Source: Diabrotica undecimpunctata (taxonomy: Eukaryota; Arthropoda; Insecta; Coleoptera; Chrysomelidae). Taken from it: 64,000 nucleotides of DNA. Positions 31,960 through 43,337 of the stretch are shown here, piece after piece; the stretch's first letter is position 1, and every line of letters begins with the position of its first letter. Where the stretch lies: positions 86,807,389-86,871,388 of the forward strand of contig NC_092808.1 of assembly GCF_040954645.1 (NCBI RefSeq), given 5' to 3'. The notes under the pieces were generated by a model that was given only the letters and a program-made list of their open reading frames with translations, ran no database searches and was not told where the DNA came from. The translations under genes and the position numbers were made by a program.

Positions 31960-32590
31960 CAGTGGTTTCGAAGGGGATTCAACACATCCAGAATGCTTTA
32001 ACCAAAGAAATTTTTTGAGTTGATTGCCTCCAGACTAAAAGCCAAGAATCTTCTTCATCTGGGTATCAAAATTACATACTACAGTAACAGAGAAAAAGAT
32101 CTTTAACGTTTTTTTATCAGAAAGATAATATGTTTTTAAAGGACTGTTAGAAAAAATGGGTATATACAGCAGATCACTGTCGTTTGTTTATTATAAGCTC
32201 CAAATGAAGTTTACAGTGTGTCCATCTACATAATTGGAACAAATATGTAAGTATACCAATGGGGCATTCCACAAAAATGAAGGAAGAATATAAAAAAATA
32301 TTGCTGGTGCAAAAAACATTAACTATGACCCAAATCAATGGGTGATCTGTGTTGATTTCAAAATGGTGAACTTTCTTCTAGGACAACAAGGTATATATAC
32401 AAAATATCCTTGTTTCTTGTGTCTTTGGGAAAGCAGGGCTAAGGATTAACAATGGAGTAGAATAAAAGAGATTGCTTTCTAAATATGCTTTAGTTTAAGG
32501 AAAAGCTAAGGTAATTATCGAAGCATTGGTCGAACAAGAGAATATAATATTACCTCCATTGCATATTACACTATTAAACTAAAAAAGATT
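31960..32590 (+). pseudogene. Decayed copy of an uncharacterised repeated insect family
   Basis: Plus-strand blocks across shifting frames read ELIASRLKAKNLLHLGIKIT, YYSNREKDL, NWNKYVSIPMGHSTKMKEEY and NYDPNQWVICVDFKMVNFLL then GQQGIYTKYPCFLCLWESRA. This block order (ASRL..K.LL, Y..RE.., N.YASIP..HS, W..C.DLK....LGQQ.G.TK.PCFLC.WDSRA) is one I recall from multi-copy uncharacterised proteins in insects and hydrozoans, some probably transposon-derived. At least three frameshifts and several stops are present. No TIRs or tails were found. Function unknown. Confidence 0.6.
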
Positions 32591-33875
32591 CTATTACAAC
32601 ATCTTACTTTATTTTTGCTTTTGTCACATTTTAAAAATACTAATTTATTTACTTTACACTTTACAAACTGGCTAGCTATATTTAAGTTTCTTGCTTTAGA
32701 TTTGATATGTTCTCTTAGTAGCAAAGTATTGATAAATATTGGAAGCGAAAATTATAAACTTAATATTTAATCTGCTTAAAATCCAGTTTTTACATTATAT
32801 GAGATCAGTTAATATTTAATTGGGTCTCTGTGATTCAAGTGAATAAAAAATACAATCATAAAATATTAATCTTATAATCTTCAATATGTATACTGTTATC
32901 ATTCTTTATTTCTAAAATTTATAAACATATTTTACAATTTAAATATACAGGCATTTGTGTTGAAATTAAGGTATAAGTAAGAAAATTATGTACTCTGGTG
33001 AAAGTGCGTACTAGGAAAAGGCGATTAAAGTGATTTTACGAACTGTTAATCTTTAAAAGAATTAAAAGGATATATGGGGGCATAAGATTTTATGAAAAAT
33101 GGACTTTTTAAATGGATTTTATTAACAATGAAAATAAATCTTTCGTTTTAGGTATTTCCTAGTAGTCTAAAATTTAACTTTAGAGTTACTATGTTCATAA
33201 CGTAGTTAATCAAACTCACATTTTTACATACATTTAAAATTGTGGGGAATATATTGATAATAGGTTGCCAGTCAAAAAGTGGCAGCAAATAATTCTAATT
33301 CACTTAATAGTAATTAATTTTGGGAATAAAAATATAATTTTGTTCATTTATTTTTTAAATAAAGTACGCTGCTTGAGGCCTATATACATTTTTTTATATC
33401 AAGATAAAGTTAATTTTTTTACAAAAATATGATTATAAAATTGCATCAGAAAAAGGCGCAAATTAGGGTTGCCAGCGATTAAAAACGCAAGATATTAAAG
33501 ATAAAGTACAAGACAGCTAGTAACATAGATGCTTACAATTTATATTGATCTGAAATAAATTCTGGTACATTTTTAATGTATATAAAATTTTGATCGAATA
33601 ATATATAGTACATTTTCACCAGTAAACAATTTTTGTATTTGCAACAAATCTACTGTTTTTAAAAATGTTAAAAAGTTTATCCTTTCACAGCAATAAGAAT
33701 TCTTTTAGAGACATTCTATTGATTTGTGGGAAGAAGAATAATTAGAAACAAAAAACGAAATGTAAAAGACAAGAAATAAAAGCAAAGAAAACAAGAAGAA
33801 ATTTTAGAAGAAACAATTATGGAAACAGAAAGATGATTCAGTAATTTAGGAGAAATTGGGAGAATACAAAATTGT
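32591..33875. other. No gene recognised
   Basis: AT-rich, no motif found. It ends at a (TTAC)n run at 33881-33901, the tail of the next element. Confidence 0.45.
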
Positions 33876-33879
33876 TTGC

Positions 33880-36085
33880 AACTTACTTACTTACTTACTT
33901 AGTGCTAAGCCTTTCCACCGTTAGTTGTAAGGCTGGTGGAGTTAAGTTTTGCACTGTTGTCTCCATGCTTTCCGGTCTTGTGTTAGATTTCTTCTCAACT
34001 TCTTTTCTGATTTCGTCTACCCACCTAACTCTTAGTCTTCCTCGTTTCTTTTATCTTTGCACTCTCGTTTCAAACACTCGTTTTGTAAATCTTTCATTCG
34101 ACATTGTACACACGTGCCCGAACCGTCTTAGTTGCCCCTCTACTATTTTTTCGTTTATTGGTTCTAGTTTTAGGTTTTGTCTGATTGTTTCGTTACGTAT
34201 TTTATCTGTCCTCTTTCTGTTTGCTATTTTCCTCAGGAACCTCATTTCCATAACATTGACTAGAGATTTTTCTCTCCCAGTCAATGTCCATGACTTGCTA
34301 GTATACATGATTGTACGTCTAACTACTGATTTAACCACTGCCGTCTTTACCTTCTCCGGTATTTCTTTTTTCCCCAAAAATGTTGTTTTCATAGTGTTAG
34401 ATAAGCTTCCTGTTCGTCCCATTCTCTCATTTATTTCCATGTCTTGTTTACCGTTTGATTCAATTATTACTCCTAGGTATTTAAAATGTTCCACTTGTTC
34501 TAGTTGTTTTCCGTTTAATTGTATTACTTGTGTCTTTATCTTATTTGAAATTATCATTGTTTTTGTTTCCTCTGTATATATTTTTATATTTATGTTCAAC
34601 AGTTCTTCTTCTAGGATTTCAAGGTTGTTCTAGAGGTCTAGGTCTAGAAGACTGTAGGTCTCTGTTTTCTGCTATCAAAACCATGTCGTCTGCAAAAAGA
34701 AGCTCTGATAGTTGAGTCTGTTTTATTTGCCAGTATCCTAATGTTAGTTTTCTCATTCTTCTCTTGGCTTTCTTTATTGCTTCATCCAGTACCACTGAGA
34801 ACAGTAGTGGGCTCAACACGCATCCCTGTTTGACGCCTTGACTTGTAGTAAATTCTTCGGATTCCTCGTTGTTGGTTTTCACCGTATTTGTATTATTATT
34901 GTACATATCTTTTATTACATCAATTGTTATCCTGTCAACTCCTCTTTCCTTTAATGTCCTTCATATGTCCTTTCTTTGTTTTCTGTCAAACGCCTTTTCC
35001 AGATCAATAAAGCATATATGTATTTCTCTATTTTTATTGATTACTTTCTCATTTACTTGTCTTATTGTGAATATGTGGTCTTGCGTGCTTCTGTCCTTCC
35101 TGAATCCACATTGTGTATCTACGATAGTTGGTTCTATTTGGGTTTTTATTCTTGTTTCGATTACGAATACCTTCCCAGGAATACTTGATATAGTAATACA
35201 TCGGTAATTATTTTTGTGTATTGGTAGTATAATGTCTTTCTTCCAGTCCTGTGGTATTTCTTTTCTCTTTATGATGTCTTTCATTAGTTCTTTCATGCTG
35301 TCCACTCCCTCTATTCCCATGAATTTTATTATTTCCGGGGTGATATGATCCTTTTCTGGTGCTTTGCATAATTTAACTCTTTCAATTGCCTTTTCTAGTT
35401 CCTCTGTTGTTATGGGTTCTACTTTTTGTTCTTCATTTATTTATTGTATCTCCACTATGTTGTCTACGTCTGTAAGAGTTAGCTCTTTAAAATGTTCTCT
35501 TCGTCTTTCCATTATTTGGTTTACTACTGTTATTACCTTTCCATTCTTGACTTTTATATTCGGCATCATGTGTTCTTTCGTTTGTCTGAGCTGTTTTAAT
35601 GCGTCATAGAAGAGTTTTTGATTTTCTCTATAATTATTCGTCATTTTTAGTTCAAACTTTTACCTAGACCTCTCTTTTTCTGCTTTTACAGCTATTTTAA
35701 CCTCTTTCCTTTTTTCTTTAAATACCTCATATTCCTCAGGGCACTTTGTACTTAGATATCTCCTCCATTTTTCTTTTTTGTTCTTTACTTTCCTTCGTAT
35801 TTCGTCCGTCCACCATTCAGTTTTCCTCATGCTATTAATTGCTATTTTTGTCTTCCCGCAAGTTTCCTCAGCAGCTATGATTCAGTTGGTCTTGAGGTTT
35901 TCCCACTTTTCTTCTATACTTGCAGTTTTTGCCCTACTTTTCAAAACGTTGTTTAATTTTTCTTAGAATATCTTCTTATATCTTTCTTCTTTTAATTTGT
36001 ATCTTTTTACTTTTTCATTTACTACCTTTCTTCTCTTTTCTTCCTTTTCTTTTGTTGTTCTTATTCCCATCATTCTCATATTTGT
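33880..36085 (-). pseudogene. RTE-like LINE ORF2 (group D), 5'-truncated
   Basis: On the minus strand, in order: a basic linker (WWTDEIRRKVKNKKEKWRRY), a region with VKNGKVITVVNQIMERRREH, RT fingers (RCITISSIPGKVF, GFRKDRSTQDHIF, CFIDLEKAFDR), palm (TTSQGVKQGCVLSPLLFSVV and LLFADDMVLIAEN with intact FADD), thumb (FKYLGVIIESNG) and the C-terminal tail (RTDKIRNETIRQNL, GQLRRFGHV). Frames break at about 34960, 34906-34961, 34610 and 35430. The apurinic endonuclease is absent. The 3' end carries an (AAGT)n tail, seen as (TTAC)n on the plus strand at 33881-33901. The conserved FADD and long open pieces point to a fairly recent but dead copy. Confidence 0.88.
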
Positions 36086-36943
36086 AACTTATGCAATTAT
36101 AATCACAAAAAAATGGAAGAAAACCAATAAAAAACAAAACAAACAAATAAACACAACAAGCGATAGGAGAGAACAACAGGAAAATGGAAAAACATATGAA
36201 ATAGTATGAAAATTAAATAAAAAGGTGTTTGTAAATTATTAAAAAACAAATGGTGGAACAAGAAATAAAAATTTAAGATCAAATGAAAAAAAAAATTGGA
36301 GGATTTAGAAATCAAACTAAACAACGCGAAACAAAATGACGTGCACTAATAATAATAAAAAGTTAAACGAAACCAAAAACAAGTTGCGAAAATTCGGACT
36401 CAATAAAAGATCGGAGAGAAAAAAAGACTACAGTATGTCAGAGATTTTAGAGCATGCAAAGAGGTAATAAGAAACCGCTTAAAAGAGAAAACGAGTCTGT
36501 TATTTGAGGATGAGGACAACAAGGAAGATTAATTTATCAGCTGAGAACACTTCGAAAAAAGATTTTTGGAGTACTTTTGGGAAAAAAATACATTAATTGG
36601 AAATCAACAAAGAGCTCCACCACCAGAGCTCCTGGTGATTATCAATAATTATCAAATTATAAAATAGCATATAGAAGCTAATTTATAATTTGAATATACA
36701 GTTTTTCTAATATTATTGAGACACACTGACACTAATGAATAAACAGAAAGTTTTTCATTGATCAGTACCAGAGAGAGTCACTCTCTGTTCGTTCAATAAT
36801 GTTAAGGTCTCGCTTTACATGTTGAATATTGACAAACGCAAATATTGCCTGTTGAATATTGATTTAAATGGAATAATAAAATCTAGTTGAAACTTAATAA
36901 TTATTATTAAACCTAAACCCATGAAATACTGTTTTTGTATTAT
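36086..36943. other. No gene recognised
   Basis: A-rich sequence; the reading FRACKEVIRNRLKEKTSLLF near 36440 is too short to assign. TA-CAGGGTG at 36944-36952 begins an unclassified segment that runs to the truncated gypsy end. Confidence 0.4.
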
Positions 36944-36945
36944 AC

Positions 36946-37092
36946 AGGGTGTCCAACAACCCTCCTGACAAACGACGACCAGAGATTCCTCCGATAATTT
37001 TAAGGCGATTTAACCCAATTCACCTAGTCCAAAAATGCTTCCTAAGCTAGAGCTCTTTGAAAATTTCTCCTTGTAATTACTTTTTTTGTATG
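36946..37092. mobile_element. CAGGGTG-ended fragment abutting gypsy
   Basis: It starts TA-CAGGGTGTCC. The segment joins the gypsy integrase in the middle of its TPLHP motif, so this element or a deletion next to it removed the 3' part of gypsy. The far end is not identifiable. Confidence 0.4.
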
Positions 37093-37777
37093 GAGGATGC
37101 AGGGGTGTCATTCTGGTCTTATTGACACCAATCAATTTACAAACGTTTTGGAAAAGGGTTGACTCGAAGTTTCGCCCTTGGTCGGAGTGGATCTCCAAGG
37201 GAACACCAAATCAGCTAAAGAATTCTTTAACAAATACCTCTGCAACGGTAGCAGCTTCTTGATTTGGTATCGTATAAGCCTCAGTCCATTTCGTAAAATA
37301 ATCCATGGCTACCAGGATATATTTATTTCCATCATTTGTCTCTGGAAGTGGACCTGCAATGTCGATTGCTACTCTTTCCATAGGACTACCAACATTGTAC
37401 TGTCTCATGGGTGCCCTCTATTTACCAGCTGGACCATTACTGGTTGCACGCAGTTCACATTTCCGGCACCATCTTCTTACATCATCTTTACAGTTCACCC
37501 AATAGAACCGTTCTCGAACCTTTTGCAGAGTCTTCGTGATACCAAAGTGTCCACCTGATGTACCGTCATGCAACTGACGCAATACTTCTGACACTTTACT
37601 TTTAGGTACAATTAACTGAAGCTTAGTTTCTGTACCATCATCGTTCATAAAGGTTCTATACAGAAGATCATCTTTCAGTACTAGGCAATTCCATTGGCTC
37701 CAGTAACACTTGACTTCTGGACTACACGCACTAATGTCTTGCCAAGAAGGTCTTTCACTTCGAAGCATCCAATCCAA
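37093..37777 (-). pseudogene. gypsy integrase, truncated
   Basis: The zinc-binding H-H-C-C domain is visible (LHDGTSGGHFGITKTLQKVR then CRKCELRA), followed, after stops, by the catalytic core: VAIDIAGPLPETNDGNKYIL with the first Asp, FTKWTEAYTI, and HSDQGRNFES with the second Asp. The text stops in TPLHP at about 37093, before the catalytic Glu. A stop ends the first piece at 37418 and a frame change separates 37211 and 37198. Confidence 0.9.
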
Positions 37778-37837
37778 TACTCTTTTTATACATGGATCAT
37801 CTGCTTGAGCGTCTTGTAGCTGTTAAGGCTGCCATTG

Positions 37838-39490
37838 CTAATTATTGACGGTGATTCGTCTCACGGGGCAAAGTCGTTCTTCTAATTTAAGACAGTGATT
37901 ACAATTTGCATTGCACGGCCGTCTCGAAAGGGCATCAGCATTTGAATGAACTCTGCCAGCTCTGTGTTCGATCTCGTAATCATATTCTTGTAATCGTTCT
38001 AACCATCTTGCCATCTGGCCCTCTGGATTACGAAATTGTAGGAGCCATTTTAGAGCAGCGTGATCCATGCGAAGAAGAAACTTTCTGCCATACAAGTATT
38101 TATGGAAATGCTCACAAGCCTTTACTACGCCTAGCAATTCTCTTCTGGTAACGCAATAGTTTCTTTCTGGTTTTGACAAGACTTTGCTAAAGTAAGCGAT
38201 GACTTTCTCCTGCCCATCTTGGATTTGGAAAAGAACAGCTCCTATTGCACTGTTGCTTGCATCGGTGTCCAACACAAATTTTTTTGCCTGTCTAGGGTAG
38301 CTTAAAATCGGTGCGCTGATCAGAGCCATTTGTAAGTGTTCGAAAGCTCTTTGACACTCTTCGCTCCATGTATATTCTTTGCCTTCTTCTGTCAACTATG
38401 TTAATGGCTTGGAGATGTTGGCAAATCCTTTGACAAAACGTCGGTAATGTGTACATACGCCAATAATACTTCTAATTTCGTGTTTATCTCTTGGTACTGG
38501 ATAATCCTTAATTGCTGCAAGTTTTTCAGGATCAGCTGTTACACCATTACTTGCTACAATATGTCCCAAGTACTTCACTTCTCGTCGAAACAAGTGACAT
38601 TTCTTCGGACTCAACTTCAGATTCGCTGCCCGCAATCGTTGAAAGACTTCTGCTAGATTATTGGCATATTCATCGAAGGGTCTTCCAACTACAATTACAC
38701 CATCCAAATAAACCAGGCATGTTTTCCATGTTAGACCTCTTAAAGCTGTATCCATTAATCTTTCAAATGTGGCCGGGGCATTACATAAACCAAAGGGCAT
38801 AACTGTGAACTGCCAAAGCCCTGATCCTATCGAGAATGCGTTTTTTTCCCGATCGGCTGGCTCCATGTCTACTTGCCAATATCCACTTTTCCGATCGAGT
38901 GTGGAGAACCAACGAGAACCAAAAAGTGTATACAAAATATCGTCTATTCTGAGCAAAGGATAACTATCTTTTTTAGTTACTGCATTGAGCTCTCAGTAGT
39001 CAATACAAAAACGTGTTGAACCATCTTTCTTCGTTACTAGGACTACTGGTGATGTCCATGGACTGTTTGATGGTTCAATTACCCCTTGTTTGTTCATATC
39101 TTTGATGATGTCTTCGGCTTCATCTCTTTTCGCAAATGGAAGTCGTCTAGGTTGTTGTCTGATTGGCTGAGCGTCTCCGGTATTAATATTATGCTTTACT
39201 ATGCTTGCTTTGCCATTATACTTCTTATCCATGGCAAAAACATCTTGAAATTCTATCAGCATAGACTTCACTTTTTTAGTTCGTTCATCATCAAGATCTT
39301 GGCACATTTTAATCATCGTCTCAACAAGCTCCTTTGGATACTTAGATTTCGACGGTTTCTCATTAGTATTCATGGAACAAATCGAAACCACGGGAACACA
39401 CTGTCCGATCAAAGTTCTTTTACTTAACTTAATAGCAATTCCCTTTAAATTCATAACTCGTACAGGAACGACATCTCGAATTCTCACCAA
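37838..39490 (-). pseudogene. pol: gypsy reverse transcriptase-RNase H
   Basis: RT starts IRQQPRRLPFAKRDEAEDII, GVIEPSNSPWTSPVVLVTKK and DGSTRFCIDY, where a stop follows at 38993. It resumes at 38956 with DDILYTLFGSRWFSTLDRKS, MPFGLCNAPATFERLM and CLVYLDGVIVV. The catalytic box YLDD reads YLDG, so the second metal-binding Asp is lost. The connection is followed, after a stop at 38396, by RNase H: FVLDTDASNSAIGAVLFQ, YCVTRRELLGVVKACEHFHK and ADALSRRPC. The product would copy the element RNA into DNA. Two stops plus the D-to-G change make it non-functional. Confidence 0.92.
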
Positions 39491-39550
39491 AGCTTTTGCC
39501 GTTAGGAACTAGGCATTATTCACATCTTCGACCATCCTTAAACTTCTCTC

Positions 39551-40114
39551 TCAGCAGTAACCATCAGGTCTGGTCATCAAAATTTTCTCACTATTACCGG
39601 GTATTGTTACGTCACAAGTAGTTATTAAGCTGATAACATCTTCTTTGTCTTCATGAAACGGCAACTCTTTACCACTGATCTCGAGAACTCCATCTTTGAC
39701 ATACAATACAGCCCCAACTTTCCTTAGTAAATCCATCCCCAATATGAACTCATTGGAGATCTCTGCAATTAATACTGTATGTTTCACTGTGGTCTGGCCA
39801 ATGGATACTGACATATTAGCCTCGCCATATGTATTAATTATCTCACCAGTTGTTGTTCTAAGCTTTACTGTTGCAGGCAATAATTTAAGATGGCCTCGTA
39901 CTACTTCTGGCCGTACAATAGTTCTCGTTGTACCTGTATCTACCAAAAACGATCTACATTTATTATTGATACGACCCTCTATGTACCGGCTATGAATTCC
40001 ACCTGAGGACGTAATGTTCACAGTTACTATGGGAGCTGTGTTTCTCGAGGTTGGCAGTTGCCCCTTGTTGTCGACCCGTTCTAGTTTTCCGACTGTTGTA
40101 TCATTTTCTTGCAA
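39551..40114 (-). pseudogene. gypsy aspartic protease
   Basis: The open frame carries FLVDTGTTRTIVRP, the DTG active-site motif, and later FILGMDLLRKVGAV, the conserved ILGxD..R block of retropepsins. It processes Gag-Pol. The frame overlaps the end of gag in a different register and stops after RPDGYC at 39551, before the RT frame begins, so pol is broken here. Confidence 0.88.
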
Positions 40115-41314
40115 TTACGGCGAATATGACCTACGTCACCGCAATTCTAACATCTGGGCTCGCGTCTCTTCGGCATCGTGTTACGAACTACTTTTCGTAC
40201 CATTTCTTCCAAACGTTTATCGTTTGGCTCGTCGCCTTCTTCAATTGTTCTTACTCGATGACTCCGTGAAGTTTGACTAGCTGTTTCATGTTCCAAGGCA
40301 ATAGCGAGCGCTTCATCTAGAACTTTCGGTCTTGCTAGTCGTGAAGCTTTCTGTAATTCACTTTCTTTTAACCCATTGACGAAGGTATCTACAGCAATTT
40401 CTTCTAAAAGGTTGTCTGGTACCTCCGGATAAGCCAACCGCACTATACGAGCAACATCTGCTTCAAACTCTTGCAAATTTTCACTTGCTCGTTGAATTCT
40501 ACTTCTTAGTTGCGCCTTGTAGACTTGTTGTAGATGGGATCTCCATAACGTTTGTCTAGTCGGGTAAACAAGTTCTGGTAACATTTTTCTTGACCCTTAG
40601 GAATCGATCTTAGGATATCTGCAGCATCACCTCGTAAAGCAGCAGTCAAGGAATTAGCTTTTTCTTGTTCTGTCCAATGATTGGCTGTCGCAATAGCTTC
40701 AAATTGTCTAAGGTATATGGACCAAGAAGACTTTCCATCAAATGGTGGCAATTTGAATCTCATATTATGTGTCTTTTGTCTCTAGGTGATTCTTCTTTCA
40801 CTACCGGATCTAAGACTATTGTATTAACTGGTGGTAACACTTTTGTATTAGTTATCATGCTCTCTAACTGTGTGATCTTCTCCTTTACGTCTTCTATCTT
40901 ATCGTTTACATTTTTCTGTATCTTATCAAATGTTTTAGAAATTTCTTCAAATTTCTCATTGTTTTGAATACATATTTCTTTAATTATTTGTGAAGTCTCG
41001 TCGTTTTGTCTAGCTACTTCTTTAATAATTTGAGACGTTTCATCGAATCTTTTGGAAACAGTCTCGAATTTATCATCAGTTTTTTTAGAAGTTTCTTCTA
41101 TCATTTGCGAGACATTCTCAAATTTTCCATCAATTATTTTCGTTAAAACTGCTTCTTCTGTTGATTGAAACTGGAATGTCTCTGGGTCTTCTCCATTCTT
41201 GTTAAGCACAGACTTCAGTCGTTCTTGGAGTATCTTCTTGGACCCACTGCAGTCTTTATCGCGTTCTTCTAGTTGCTCACGTAACTGTTTTACTGAAAGT
41301 TGTACTAGCAGCAT
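40090..41314 (-). pseudogene. gag: gypsy Gag
   Basis: Starts MLLVQLSVKQLREQLEERDK, a SAP-like helix pair, then a long coiled coil with repeats of the form DETSQIIKE (41110-40860). After a frameshift at 40763 the capsid-like part reads LPPFDGKSSWSIYLRQFEAI and ATANHWTEQEKANSLTAALR. The C-terminal zinc knuckle is C-stop-NCGDVGHIRRNC: the residue after the first Cys is a TAG in place of the expected codon (C-x2-C-x4-H-x4-C otherwise intact). Gag packages element RNA into particles. One frameshift and the knuckle stop inactivate it. Confidence 0.9.
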
Positions 41315-41476
41315 CTTTGGTCAGGCACACACGTACTTTTTAAATGTTCTTTCGTACAAAGATCACTACTGATCTACGCGGATGTTCCCGACGAACAATA
41401 CTTTTCAAAAGTTCAAAAGTCTTTTTCAAAGGTCACTGCTGAATTTATTTTTTTTTACTCACACCGTAACACCAAC

Positions 41477-41751
41477 TGTAGCGAGATTAAATAAAACGAG
41501 GGGTTCGAATTTATATAATAATATTTATTTATAAGTTTACAGTTTGGTATTCTCTTATCAACTAACTCACTCATAACAACGTTACATATATATAATAAAG
41601 TTACTGTTCGAGAACATTCTGGCGTTGTCCCACCTCTAATTGTTTCATCAAGATCACCCGTCTGAAAGACGGGCGCTATTGACATGCCGATTCTTACGGT
41701 TTCTAGATTCGTCCTTCTAAGAATGACGTATCGGAGATGGGCTATTTCGTC

Positions 41752-41754
<3 letters not shown>
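41477..41754 (-). repeat. 5' LTR of the gypsy element
   Basis: On the minus strand the segment begins TGTGACGAAATAG and ends CTCGCTACA, giving TG...CA ends over 278 bp. It contains a TATATATAT word and AATAAATA near its end. It is followed by TTGGTGTTACGGTGTGAG, which has the TGG start of a tRNA primer-binding site. The mate LTR is absent, so the borders rest on TG/CA ends, the adjoining site and the (TA)n boundary. Confidence 0.75.

Positions 41755-41812
<58 letters not shown>
41755..41812. repeat. (TA)n microsatellite
   Basis: TA run shared as the border of the gypsy LTR and the 3' end of a Penelope-like copy. Confidence 0.97.
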
Positions 41813-41816
<4 letters not shown>

Positions 41817-41860
41817 ATTACTTAGTTCTCGGAAAGAACCACGTTGAGAATTTATTACTC

Positions 41861-41894
41861 GACGTTTCGGCACCCATTTTGGAGCCATTATTAA
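41861..41894 (-). ncRNA. Decayed hammerhead-ribozyme motif of a Penelope-like element
   Basis: On the minus strand the order is a TTAATAAT strand (a decayed CTGATGA), a helix II hairpin GGCTCCAAAATGGGTGCC with one mismatch, then GAAAC and GTC (41861-41868). Penelope-like elements are known to carry hammerhead motifs next to their ends. Three transitions in the first strand (C3, G5 and G8 of the core) would abolish cleavage. It lies within the 3' region of the Penelope copy and 50 bp from the (TA)n. Confidence 0.5.
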
Positions 41895-42850
41895 GAGTGA
41901 TACGGTTCGGTCCGAGTTCGGGGTCTCAATCTGCCTACTCCCCTCACTCGAGACGTACCAGTATCGTGTTCTATATTGCAAGAACTGTCTCTCGGCACTG
42001 AGGTATCAATCTGCCTACTCCTCAGTGTCGAGTGACAACCGGTCTTACCCTGTGTGGCTGCTTTCATACTCGCTGTATGCGCGGGAACAGTATGCGCTGA
42101 CGTGGTCTGAATTGACGTGACTTGAGCGGTGTGGACGGGAGGTCGCTGAAGCAGGGTTCGCCATGTTGCCGGCAATCGTTTCGCGTCATCGCGCGTGTTC
42201 AAGCTGTTAGGCCGTTTTTCGATTTCTATAGCTTCACGAATGATTCTCGATTTTAAGGAGCGGATGGGGGCGATGGTTTTTTTTTCAAAATCTATCTTGT
42301 GGCCTGTTTGAATATGATGTTGGGCTAGGGCTGAAGTAGTATCGGAATGTTTGACAGATATAGAATGTTGGTAAATACGGTTATGGATTCGTCGGTTTGT
42401 CTGTCCGATGTATGTACGTGGGTAACTGGAACAGGGTATCTCGTAGACACCATGGTCTTCATTAGGGATTTGGTCTTTTACGGATCTGACGAGATTGGAC
42501 AACTTGGAGTGAGTAGTGAAGATGGTTTTGATATTTAGAGGAAGAAGAGTTCTACTGATCTTATCAGTGACACCTTTAATAAAAGGTAGAAAGATTTTGG
42601 GTTGATTCGGCGGCAAGGTTTCTTTTTTGGATGGAATGGAGTTTAGATGTTTTTGAATGCTTTTATTGATTTGGGTTTTGTGGTAGCCGTTTTTTAAGAG
42701 TGTTTGCCTTATTGAATTAATTTCGGATGACCTATGATTGTTGTCGCTAAGTCTTATGGAACGAGAAATGAGAGTGTTGACAACTGAATTGAGTTGGGCG
42801 GGGTGATGATGTGACTGGGCATTAAAATATAGGTTTGTATGAGTGGGTTT
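41891..42850 (-). pseudogene. Penelope-like element, RT thumb and GIY-YIG endonuclease
   Basis: Starting near 42850, the reading EKPTHTNLYFNAQSHHHPAQ then LNSVVNTLISRSIRL is the RT thumb of Penelope-like elements, followed by FLPFIKGVTDKISRTL. The open frame to 41891 then has HGVYEIPCSSYPRTYIGQTN and RRIHNRIYQHSISVKHSDTT, the GIY-YIG nuclease core (GVYEI, YIGQT, R.. and H). The RT palm is missing, so the copy is 5'-truncated. GHKIDFEKKTIAPI and REAIEIEKRPNSLNTRDDAK follow the nuclease core as in the family. The frame is open for 241 codons, so it is fairly young. Confidence 0.87.
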
Positions 42851-42859
42851 CTCATACTC

Positions 42860-43021
42860 AAATTAAAGGTGCTGATAAAAATCTTGGAACAAGTTGATAA
42901 TTATAAAAATCGGCTTTTCCTTGAAATGGTACACATTAATAAAACTCCTGAATCTATCAATTATAAGACAGATACCAATCATTTAAGTAATATCTACTGC
43001 AACATACTAAACAATATATAA
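42860..43021 (+). pseudogene. Penelope-like C-terminal scrap
   Basis: Reads NYKNRLFLEMVHINKTPESI then NYKTDTNHLSNIY, resembling the LEMxxIxK....N.RTD...LS.IY tail downstream of the GIY-YIG domain in some Penelope-like elements. It is opposite in strand to the neighbouring copy. Short, so tentative. Confidence 0.45.
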
Positions 43022-43337
43022 TATGATAGATCTTAACCTTTAAAAACAAACTTAGTAATTCTCTAGTAACAGAGTAAACTCTATAATTTTATTCTATTCC
43101 TAAATATCGGTATTACAATAACTGACTACATACCATCAATTACATTTTATAGATCAATTTACCATGTTCCTGATTCTTTCTCAATTTTTTTATTTTATTT
43201 TATTTATTTTGCTTCAACCACTTAGGGTTATTAGCATAAGAAAAATACAAAAGTGATAAAGACATACATAGGCATATACAAAATATCAATTACATAATAA
43301 TGTATACAATATATATTTTAATTATTAATGTATTGTA

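Larger units (their letters stand above)
37093..41754 (-). mobile_element. gypsy-type LTR retrotransposon, 3' end missing
   Basis: On the minus strand the order is 5' LTR (41754-41477), gag (41314-40090), protease (about 40114-39551), reverse transcriptase and RNase H (39490-37838) and integrase (37777-37093). The break in integrase removes the end of its catalytic core, its C-terminus and the 3' LTR. Pol order PR-RT-RH-IN is diagnostic of gypsy. The LTR lies directly against a (TA)n run, so the element inserted into the microsatellite. Most lesions are single stops or frameshifts, so it is not ancient. Confidence 0.93.

Noticed and set aside
33872..36209. Several plus-strand frames up to 253 codons over 33.9-36.2 kb
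   Set aside because: They are shadows of the minus-strand RTE ORF, whose RT motifs are unambiguous.
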